From the NCBI GenBank assembly GCA_023229435.1, contig JALNZF010000001.1, positions 124,001 through 188,000 on the forward strand: 64,000 nt of DNA. The letters run 5' to 3'. The DNA comes from Nitrospirota bacterium. Lineage in GTDB: Bacteria; Nitrospirota; UBA9217. Position numbers and translations under genes: made by a program. A model generated the notes under the pieces. It was not told the origin of the DNA. It saw only the letters and a list, made by a program, of their open reading frames with translations, and did not search any database. This document shows, piece after piece, positions 1 through 6,518 of this stretch; position 1 is the first letter of the stretch; the number at the start of each line of letters is the position of its first letter.

Positions 1-2888
1 AGGTGCCGAAAAGCGGCTTTGCCACGAGCAGGGAGCAGGCCTATGAGATCCTTGATAAAGTCGGCTTTCCCGCGATCCTGCGGCCGGCGTTCACCCTCGG
101 CGGCACCGGAGGCGGTATCGCGTACAACCGAGAGGAATTCACCGACCTGATCACGAGGGGCCTTGAGGCGAGCCCGGTGCACCAGGTGCTGGTTGAGGAA
201 TCGGTCATGGGATGGAAGGAGTTTGAGCTCGAAGTGATGCGCGACACTAAGGACAACGTGGTGATCGTCTGCTCCATCGAGAACCTGGACCCCATGGGAA
301 TCCACACCGGCGACAGCATCACCGTGGCGCCCGCGCAGACGCTGACGGACAAGGAATACCAGATCATGCGCGACGCGTCGCTTCGGATCATTCGTGAGAT
401 CGGCGTGGACACCGGCGGTTCGAACATCCAATTCGGGGTCAATCCCGTGGACGGCAGAATGGTCGTGATCGAGATGAACCCGCGCGTCTCACGGAGCTCA
501 GCGCTCGCGTCAAAGGCCACGGGCTTCGCCATCGCCAAGATCGCGGCAAAGCTCGCCGTGGGTTACACCCTTGACGAGATCACGAACGACATCACCAAGG
601 CCACGCCGGCCTCATTCGAACCGACCATTGACTACGTGGTGGTAAAGTTTCCCCGCTTTGCCTTTGAGAAATTTCCCCAGGCCGATGCGACACTCACGAC
701 GCAAATGAAGTCAGTGGGAGAGGCCATGTCCATCGGCAGGACGTTCAAGGAGTCTTTCCAGAAAGCGCTCCGCTCGCTCGAGATCGACCGCTACGGACTC
801 GAGTCCCGGCGCGACCGCGACGGAGCGGAAGAACACGGGATCGCCGATATCCGGCAAAAGATCAGCGTGCCGAACTGGGAGCGGATCTGGTACATCGCCG
901 ACGGTTTCCGCGCCGGGATGAGTATTGATGAGATTTTCAACCTTTCAAAGATCGATCCGTGGTTCCTGCATCAGATCAAACAGATCACCGACCGGGAGAA
1001 AGAGATCCGGGACCAGGGGGCAAGCCTATTGAGCGATACGTCTTCCTCGATCGATCATCCGCTCAGGCAGGCAAAAGAATACGGATTTTCCGACCGCAGG
1101 CTTGCCAAACTCCTTACCACCACCGAAAGCGCCGTGCGAAACAGGCGGATGGAGCTCGGCATTACCCCGGTGTTCAAGACCGTGGACACCTGCGCCGCTG
1201 AGTTCGAGGCGCATACGCCGTATCTGTATTCAACCTATGAGAAACCGTTCTATCAAGTGCGGAGTGCGGAGTGCGGAGTGCGGAGTGATGCGGCACCCTC
1301 AGAGCATCCGCATGCCGAATGTGAGGCGAATCCGACGAACCGGAAGAAGATCGTGATCCTCGGCGGAGGGCCGAACAGGATCGGCCAGGGCATCGAATTC
1401 GACTACTGCTGTGTGCACGCGGCCTTCGCGCTCAAGGAGGACGAGTTCGAGACCATCATGGTAAACTGCAATCCCGAGACCGTGAGCACGGACTACGATA
1501 CCTCGGACCGGCTCTATTTTGAGCCCTTGACACTGGAAGATGTTTTACATATTATACATCGGGAGAAGCCCATGGGGGTGATCGTGCAGTTTGGGGGCCA
1601 GACGCCGCTCAAACTCGCGGTGCCGCTTGAGAAAGAGGGCGTGCGCATCCTCGGCACCTCTCCCGACAGCATTGACCGCGCTGAGGACCGCAAACGGTTC
1701 AAGGAGCTTCTCGATAAGCTCGGGCTCCTGCAGGCCGAGAGCGGCACGGCGATTTCCTGCGATGAGGCCGTGGATGCCGCGAACCGCATCGGGTATCCCG
1801 TCATGGTGCGGCCGTCCTACGTGCTGGGCGGCAGGGCCATGGAGATCGTCTACGACGAAGAGAGCGTCCGGAATTACATGTCCCGCGCCGTGAAGGCGTC
1901 CCCGGACCGTCCGGTGCTCGTTGACAAGTATCTGGAAGACGCCATCGAGATGGACGTGGACGCGATCTCTGATGGAACGACCGTGGTCGTTGCGGGCATC
2001 ATGGAGCATATCGAGGAAGCCGGCGTACACTCCGGCGATTCCGCGTGTTCGCTCCCTCCGTTCTCGCTTCCGCCGGACATCATTCGTGAGATCGACCGGC
2101 AGGCACGAATGCTCGCGATCGAGCTCGGCGTGGTCGGTCTCATGAACATACAGTTCGCGGTGAAAGAGGGCAGGGTCTACGTTCTTGAAGTGAACCCGCG
2201 GGCATCGCGGACCGTTCCGTTCGTGAGCAAGGCCATCGGTGTTCCGCTCGCCAAGCTTGCGGCACGGGTGATGGCGGGCAAGACCCTTGTTGAACTTGGA
2301 TTCACCACTGAAGTGAAGATCAAACACATCGCGGTCAAGGAAGCGGTCTTTCCCTTTGCCAAGTTCCCGGGCGTGGACACGCTGCTCGGCCCGGAGATGA
2401 AGTCCACCGGCGAGGTCATGGGCATTGACGAGGATTTCGGCATGTCCTTTGCCAAGTCCCAGATGGCGGCCGGCAATCCCCTGCCCGTGTCGGGTCGCGT
2501 ATTCCTGAGCGTAAAGGACAAGGACAAACCCGGGCTGCTTGAGGTGGCTCAGGGATTACAGGATGCCGGCTTTTCCATCGTCGCAACGAGGGGCACCGCT
2601 GATTACCTGAGGAAGCGGGGGATCACGGTCGAGACCGTGAACAAGGTGACCGAGGGCAGGCCGCACATCGTCGACCAGATTACCGATATGAAGATCGACC
2701 TGGTGATCAACACCGTGTACGGCGCCGAAGCCCAGAAGGATTCCTATTCCATCAGGCGCACGACGCTCGTGAAAGGGGTCCCTTATTTCACCACGACCTC
2801 GGCTGCAAAGGCCGCGGTGCGCGGCATCTCGGCGATCAAAACAAGACCCTTGCAGGTGAAGTCCTTACAGGAGTATCATTCATCATGA
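1..2888 (+). CDS. carB: Carbamoyl-phosphate synthase large subunit, 5' partial
   Basis: Makes carbamoyl phosphate from bicarbonate, ammonia (passed from CarA) and two ATP, feeding pyrimidine and arginine synthesis in the cytosol. The frame is open from the left edge. By comparison with E. coli CarB, roughly 140 N-terminal residues lie outside the window. Seen in order: the rest of the first ATP-grasp domain (GGTGGGIAYN, EMNPRVSRSSALASKATG), the oligomerisation domain, the second ATP-grasp half starting at VILGGGPNRIGQGIEFDYCC, and a C-terminal MGS-like allosteric domain (VATRGTADYLRKRGI). About 25 residues at 1242-1316, rich in a GTGCGGA repeat, interrupt the normally short linker between STYE and ECEANP. 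The stop overlaps the greA start (ATGA), so carB, greA and pyrK look co-transcribed. Identity is certain; the upstream extent is not visible. Confidence 0.97.
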   Translation, partial: VPKSGFATSREQAYEILDKVGFPAILRPAFTLGGTGGGIAYNREEFTDLITRGLEASPVHQVLVEESVMGWKEFELEVMRDTKDNVVIVCSIENLDPMGIHTGDSITVAPAQTLTDKEYQIMRDASLRIIREIGVDTGGSNIQFGVNPVDGRMVVIEMNPRVSRSSALASKATGFAIAKIAAKLAVGYTLDEITNDITKATPASFEPTIDYVVVKFPRFAFEKFPQADATLTTQMKSVGEAMSIGRTFKESFQKALRSLEIDRYGLESRRDRDGAEEHGIADIRQKISVPNWERIWYIADGFRAGMSIDEIFNLSKIDPWFLHQIKQITDREKEIRDQGASLLSDTSSSIDHPLRQAKEYGFSDRRLAKLLTTTESAVRNRRMELGITPVFKTVDTCAAEFEAHTPYLYSTYEKPFYQVRSAECGVRSDAAPSEHPHAECEANPTNRKKIVILGGGPNRIGQGIEFDYCCVHAAFALKEDEFETIMVNCNPETVSTDYDTSDRLYFEPLTLEDVLHIIHREKPMGVIVQFGGQTPLKLAVPLEKEGVRILGTSPDSIDRAEDRKRFKELLDKLGLLQAESGTAISCDEAVDAANRIGYPVMVRPSYVLGGRAMEIVYDEESVRNYMSRAVKASPDRPVLVDKYLEDAIEMDVDAISDGTTVVVAGIMEHIEEAGVHSGDSACSLPPFSLPPDIIREIDRQARMLAIELGVVGLMNIQFAVKEGRVYVLEVNPRASRTVPFVSKAIGVPLAKLAARVMAGKTLVELGFTTEVKIKHIAVKEAVFPFAKFPGVDTLLGPEMKSTGEVMGIDEDFGMSFAKSQMAAGNPLPVSGRVFLSVKDKDKPGLLEVAQGLQDAGFSIVATRGTADYLRKRGITVETVNKVTEGRPHIVDQITDMKIDLVINTVYGAEAQKDSYSIRRTTLVKGVPYFTTTSAAKAAVRGISAIKTRPLQVKSLQEYHSS
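1242..1316 (+). repeat. In-frame repeat insertion in the carB interdomain linker
   Basis: A 75-base stretch keeps the frame and adds 25 residues. It starts with a tandem GTGCGGA motif (about four units) and sits exactly where the two CarB halves join. Related GTGCGGA/TTCGGA tracts lie between genes at 4217-4236, 6285-6315 and 27453-27481, so this looks like intergenic repeat DNA that entered a tolerant linker. Confidence 0.7.
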
Positions 2889-3367
2889 CGCAAAAGATCC
2901 CCATGACCAAAGATGGCTACGACAAGCTCAAGCAGGAGCTCGATCATATTATCAAGGTCGAGCGTCCCAAGAACATAAGGGACATCGAAGAAGCACGGGC
3001 TCACGGAGACATTTCAGAGAACGCCGAGTTCCACTCGGCCAAGGACCGGCAGGGCATGCTTGACGCCAAAAAGCGTGAGCTGCAGCATAAGCTCGCGAAT
3101 GCCCAGATCATCGATGTCTCGAAGCTTTCGAACGAGAAGGTGGTGTTCGGCGCGACAGTCACCCTCGCGGACACTGATTCCGGCGACACCAAAAAGTACA
3201 TGCTGGTGGGTCAGGAAGAGGCTGACTTAAAAAAGGGGAAGATATCGATCCAATCGCCCGTCGGCAAGGCGCTCATCGGGCACAAGGTCGGCGATGTGGT
3301 GTCGATCAAGACCCCGGTCAAGACCGTGGAGTACGAGATCCAGGAGATCGAGATAACCCTTGACTAA
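2885..3367 (+). CDS. greA: Transcription elongation factor GreA
   Basis: GreA binds the secondary channel of RNA polymerase and stimulates cleavage of backtracked RNA, rescuing stalled complexes. The 160-residue length matches the family. The N-terminal coiled coil carries the characteristic acidic tip region (ARAHGDISENAEFHSAKDRQ), and the C-terminal FKBP-like domain ends with the usual VGKALIGHKVGD segment. The ATG overlaps the carB stop by ATGA. The next gene, pyrK, starts at a TTG inside the 3' end of greA, so translation of the three is probably coupled. The placement of greA between two pyrimidine genes is a genome-specific arrangement and implies no pyrimidine role. Confidence 0.96.
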   Translation: MTQKIPMTKDGYDKLKQELDHIIKVERPKNIRDIEEARAHGDISENAEFHSAKDRQGMLDAKKRELQHKLANAQIIDVSKLSNEKVVFGATVTLADTDSGDTKKYMLVGQEEADLKKGKISIQSPVGKALIGHKVGDVVSIKTPVKTVEYEIQEIEITLD

Positions 3368-4148
3368 GCCGCACAAGGCAACGATACTGTTGCACAAACC
3401 CGCGGGCAGGGGATATTACCGTCTCGTGCTCAAGGCGCCCGAGGCGGCAGCCGCGGCCGTCCCCGGCCAGTTTGTGATGCTCAGAGTCACCGGGAACAGG
3501 GACCCCCTTCTCGCCCGTCCTTTCGGCATTTCTTCCATTCCTTCAAAATCATCCATAGAGATACTGTACCGCGTCGCGGGCAGGGGGACAGCGTTGCTCA
3601 CCCGCGCGGAGGCCGGTCAAACGCTCTCCCTGCTCGGGCCGCTGGGAAAAGGGTTCCCGATGCCGGATAAAACGGTAACGCCGGTCCTGGTTACCGGAGG
3701 GAGCGGCTTTCCTCCGCTGCATTTTTTAGCCCTTCGCACCAATGCCCGGGCACAGGTAGTTATCGGAACACGGAACACAGAGAGCCTTCCGCCGGTCAGC
3801 GTTCTGAAGAGTTTCAGGGACCATTCGCTCAAAGTTTCCATTGCGACCGAGGACGGGAGTTCGGGACGAATGGGGAAATCCACGGACATCCTGAATGCCT
3901 TCCTGACGAAGAAGGGGAAGAAGACCCATTTTGCGCTGTACGCCTGCGGGCCCCATGCCATGCTGGCCGCGGTGAGCAGGATCGCCGCTGAACATTCGAT
4001 CACCTGTTATGTCTCGACCGAGGAACGCATGGCCTGCGGATTTGGCGCGTGTATGGGCTGTTCGGTCCCGATGAAGGCTGGCGGTTACAAACGCGCCTGC
4101 AAAGAGGGTCCGGTGTTCGACTCGCGGGAGATCGAGTGGGGGGAGTAA
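3360..4148 (+). CDS. pyrK: Dihydroorotate dehydrogenase electron transfer subunit (PyrK-type)
   Basis: PyrK carries FAD and a [2Fe-2S] cluster and passes electrons from dihydroorotate dehydrogenase B to NAD. The 262-residue protein has the ferredoxin-reductase FAD motif (LARPFGISS), an NAD-binding-like segment (LVTGGSGFPPLHFLA; the usual GGGxGxAP is slightly altered), and the C-terminal cysteine cluster (ACGFGACMGC followed by a Cys in YKRACKEG). The start is a TTG overlapping the greA stop by 8 bases; no later start keeps the first strand. pyrD follows after 79 bases of repeat-rich spacer, supporting the B-type DHODH pair. Other ferredoxin-NADP reductase-like subunits share the fold, but the Cys pattern and pyrD neighbour favour PyrK. 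Confidence 0.93.
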   Translation: MTKPHKATILLHKPAGRGYYRLVLKAPEAAAAAVPGQFVMLRVTGNRDPLLARPFGISSIPSKSSIEILYRVAGRGTALLTRAEAGQTLSLLGPLGKGFPMPDKTVTPVLVTGGSGFPPLHFLALRTNARAQVVIGTRNTESLPPVSVLKSFRDHSLKVSIATEDGSSGRMGKSTDILNAFLTKKGKKTHFALYACGPHAMLAAVSRIAAEHSITCYVSTEERMACGFGACMGCSVPMKAGGYKRACKEGPVFDSREIEWGE

Positions 4149-4159
4149 TGAGTTCAAAG

Positions 4160-4215
4160 TAAAAAGTGCCTAAAGTGAACTAAAGTGAGCTAAAGTGCCT
4201 AAAGTGAACTAAAGT
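4160..4215 (+). repeat. TAAAGTG short tandem repeat
   Basis: The pyrK-pyrD spacer carries about six direct units of the form TAAAGTGnn(n), with spacings of 9-10 bases. It is followed by a GTGCGGAATGCGGAAT tract that runs into the pyrD start. No function is visible; it looks like an expanded low-complexity repeat. Confidence 0.7.
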
Positions 4216-4227
4216 TAAGAGTGCGGA

Positions 4228-5193
4228 ATGCGGAATAAAAACAAATCCAAAATCAAAAATCCAAAATCCGAATTAAAGAGGCTCGACCTCTCCATCGACT
4301 TTGCCGGGATCAAGCTCAAGAACCCGGTGCTCACCGCGTCAGGCACCTTCGGATACGGCGAGGAGTATGCGGAGTTCGTTGACCTGAACAGGCTCGGCGG
4401 CGTGATCGTCAAGGGCGTATCGCTCAAACCGATCCGGGGCAACCCGCCGCCGCGGATCTGGGAAACGCCGTCGGGCATGTTGAACGCCATCGGGCTCGAG
4501 AACCCCGGTGTTGACGTGTTCATCAACCAGAAGCTCCCGTACCTCAGAAAGTTCGACACCGCGGTGATCGTGAACGTCTTCGGGTACAGTCTTGAAGAGT
4601 ATGTCGGCGTCGTGGAGCGGCTTGACGACGTTTCCGGCGTGTCCGGCCTGGAAGTGAACATTTCATGCCCGAACGTGAAAGCGGGCGGGATCATGTTCGG
4701 CACGAACGCCAAGGCGGCCTTTGAGCTCCTTTCCGCGGTCCGGAAGGCCACGAGACTGCCGGTCATCGCAAAGCTTTCGCCGAACGTGACCGATATTACC
4801 GAGTTCGCCCGGATTGCCCGCGACGCGGGATGCGACGGCCTGTCGCTCATCAACACGCTCCTCGGCATGGCCATCGATGTGCGATCCCGGAAGCCGCGGC
4901 TCGCGAACTGCACCGGCGGCCTGTCCGGTCCGGCCATCCGGCCCGTGGCCGTGCGCATGGTGTGGCAAACGGCAAACGCGGTACCGCTCCCGATCATCGG
5001 CATGGGCGGCATCGTCACGGGAGAGGACGCGCTCGAATTCATTCTTGCCGGCGCCTCCGCGGTGGCCGTGGGAACAGCGAATTTCATTGATCCCCGGGCA
5101 ACGCTCAACGTGATCGACGGTATCGAGACGTTCATGCGCGAACAGGGCGTGGATGATATCAAAAACCTTATCGGCGCGGTGAATGTCGGGTGA
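4228..5193 (+). CDS. pyrD: Dihydroorotate dehydrogenase B, catalytic subunit
   Basis: Oxidises dihydroorotate to orotate using FMN; class 1B enzymes pair with PyrK. The TIM-barrel family motifs are present: NPVLTASGTFGYGEEY near the N-terminus, INPNISCP-type VNISCPNVKAGG with the class B catalytic Cys region, LSPNVTDI, and the FMN phosphate site GMGGIVTGEDALEFILAGA. Length (321) is slightly above the usual 300-310. The first 16 residues (MRNKNKSKIKNPKSEL) are encoded by an AT-rich repeat of the kind seen between genes here. No other ATG, GTG or TTG lies between that tract and the conserved LDLSIDFAGI, so the repeat seems to supply the working start. It lies 79 bases after pyrK. Confidence 0.94.
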   Translation: MRNKNKSKIKNPKSELKRLDLSIDFAGIKLKNPVLTASGTFGYGEEYAEFVDLNRLGGVIVKGVSLKPIRGNPPPRIWETPSGMLNAIGLENPGVDVFINQKLPYLRKFDTAVIVNVFGYSLEEYVGVVERLDDVSGVSGLEVNISCPNVKAGGIMFGTNAKAAFELLSAVRKATRLPVIAKLSPNVTDITEFARIARDAGCDGLSLINTLLGMAIDVRSRKPRLANCTGGLSGPAIRPVAVRMVWQTANAVPLPIIGMGGIVTGEDALEFILAGASAVAVGTANFIDPRATLNVIDGIETFMREQGVDDIKNLIGAVNVG

Positions 5194-5270
5194 GGAGCGT
5201 ATTCATGTACGCTATCACCTTTATTCTGAATGCATTAAAAAATTGCGAGGCTGTTGAAAGTTGTTGTGAG

Positions 5271-5350
5271 TGGTTCGACAAGCTCACCACGAACGGATAA
5301 AAGTCTAGAAAAGCATTGATTCCTCCGTTCGCCCTGAGCCTGTCGAAGGG
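5271..5350. repeat. Inverted repeat related to the CCCTTCGACAGGCTCAGGG family
   Basis: TGGTTCGACAAGCTCACCAC (5271-5290) and CCGTTCGCCCTGAGCCTG (from 5325) form an imperfect long inverted repeat in the pyrD-xerD gap. The same core pair occurs inside the two 132 bp elements at 26213-26344 and 57327-57458. Flanking GAGGCTGTTGAAA near 5248 may be a decayed copy of their terminal repeat. Confidence 0.7.
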
Positions 5351-5402
5351 CGATCCCTACGTACTCCCTATTGCATCAAACTTTGCATGGTGACCGTCTA
5401 AT

Positions 5403-6284
5403 ATGCAAGAATCACTTCTCGCGAACTTCCTCAATTACCTGGCCGTGGAAAAGGGGCTTGCACGGAATACGCTGGAGTCCTATGAGCGGGACCTTCGCAA
5501 GTACCTCTTTTTCATGAAGGCAAAAGAACCCGACACGATCACCCGGTCCGATGTGGTTTCGTTCATGGCCCATCTTTCCTCAGCGGGGCTATCCACCCCA
5601 TCCGCCGCCAGGTGCCTTGCCGCGGTCAGAGGGTTCCACAAGTATCTCATGACCGATGAGCACGCACGCATCGATCCCACCGAGAACATCGAGACCCCGC
5701 GGGGATGGAAACGCCTGCCAAAGACCCTCTCCACAACCGATGTGGACGCGCTTCTCGGACAACCGGATCCCGCCACCCTTCTCGGGCTTCGCGACAAGGC
5801 CATGCTCGAATTGCTCTATGCCGCCGGCCTTCGCGTGAGCGAGCTGGTGGGGCTCAAGCTGCGCGATATCAATCTTGAACGGGGCTATCTGATCGTGATG
5901 GGAAAGGGATCGAAGGAGCGGGCCGTGCCCATGGGGGAGATCGCCATGGCCGCGATCTCCCAATATCTCGGGAGCGGGCGTGCCTCCCTGTTGAAAGGCG
6001 CGGATTCCGACCACCTGTTCATCAGTTCGAGGCGCCGGGGCATGTCCCGTCAGATGTTCTGGGAGCGGATCAAACACTATGCACTCAAGGCCGGTATCAG
6101 CAGGGCCATCTCACCGCATACGCTGCGCCACTCCTTTGCAACGCATATGCTTGATAACGGCGCCGATCTGCGGGCGGTGCAGGCCATGCTCGGCCATTCG
6201 GACATTTCAACGACACAGATCTATACGCACGTTTCCCGCGAGCGGCTCAGGAAGGTGCACGAAAAGTATCATCCCCGTGGATAG
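5403..6284 (+). CDS. xerD: Tyrosine recombinase XerD-like
   Basis: Site-specific tyrosine recombinase of the Xer type, expected to resolve chromosome dimers at dif together with a XerC partner. At 293 residues it has the size of cellular Xer proteins. The N-terminal SAM-like core-binding domain covers about residues 1-95 and the catalytic domain 105-290. Catalytic residues are visible: R144 (AGLRVSEL), K168 (GKGSKER), H239 and R242 (HTLRHSFATHML), H265 (LGHSDIST) and nucleophile Y274 (TQIYTHV). No mobile element boundary, attL/attR pair or integrase-adjacent tRNA is seen, so a housekeeping role is favoured over an element integrase. XerC versus XerD cannot be settled without the other paralogue. 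Confidence 0.9.
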   Translation: MQESLLANFLNYLAVEKGLARNTLESYERDLRKYLFFMKAKEPDTITRSDVVSFMAHLSSAGLSTPSAARCLAAVRGFHKYLMTDEHARIDPTENIETPRGWKRLPKTLSTTDVDALLGQPDPATLLGLRDKAMLELLYAAGLRVSELVGLKLRDINLERGYLIVMGKGSKERAVPMGEIAMAAISQYLGSGRASLLKGADSDHLFISSRRRGMSRQMFWERIKHYALKAGISRAISPHTLRHSFATHMLDNGADLRAVQAMLGHSDISTTQIYTHVSRERLRKVHEKYHPRG

Positions 6285-6316
6285 TTCGGAGTGCCGAGTT
6301 CGGAGTTCGGAGTAAA
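6285..6316 (+). repeat. GTTCGGA/GTGCCGA short tandem repeat
   Basis: Four to five near-identical 8-9 base units (TTCGGAGT, TGCCGAGT) follow directly on the xerD stop. It belongs to the same low-complexity family as the tract inside carB. Confidence 0.65.
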
Positions 6317-6337
6317 CAAATGAACGGCAAGAAATAT

Positions 6338-6446
6338 TCTCGCAGAGGCGCAGAGTTCGCAGAGAAAAGCTCAAAAAATGTACTGGTTTAAAACCAATAC
6401 TTAAAGGTTTTGATTTAACTCTGCGTACTCTGCGTCCTCTGCGAGA
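6338..6446. repeat. Hairpin element, CTCGCAGAGG family, copy 1
   Basis: TCTCGCAGAGGCGCAGAG at the left and CTCTGCGTCCTCTGCGAGA at the right form a long imperfect inverted repeat around an AT-rich loop. A near-copy lies at 49920-50027. Both are followed by the same tail, close to TTGGTTCCGGATTGTCCGGG. It probably folds as RNA or moves as a small non-autonomous element. Confidence 0.75.
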
Positions 6447-6518
6447 GATGCCATTGGTTCCGGATTGTCCGGGTTAGGATTTTGAATTTCGGATTTCGTG
6501 CGTGTTTCATAATTAATT

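Noticed and set aside
1545..2327. Long minus-strand open frames over carB, the tRNA nucleotidyltransferase, Na/Pi transporter and cluster genes
   Set aside because: They are His/Arg/Asp-rich mirror frames caused by high G+C codon use on the coding strand and have no ribosome sites or family motifs.
5403..6284. Integrase of a genomic island covering the defence genes
   Set aside because: The protein has cellular Xer size and motifs, lies 7 kb from the island among housekeeping genes, and no attachment repeats or tRNA end are seen.
6338..6446. Rho-independent terminator after xerD
   Set aside because: The hairpin arms are long and far apart and no T-run follows; it fits the repeat family better.
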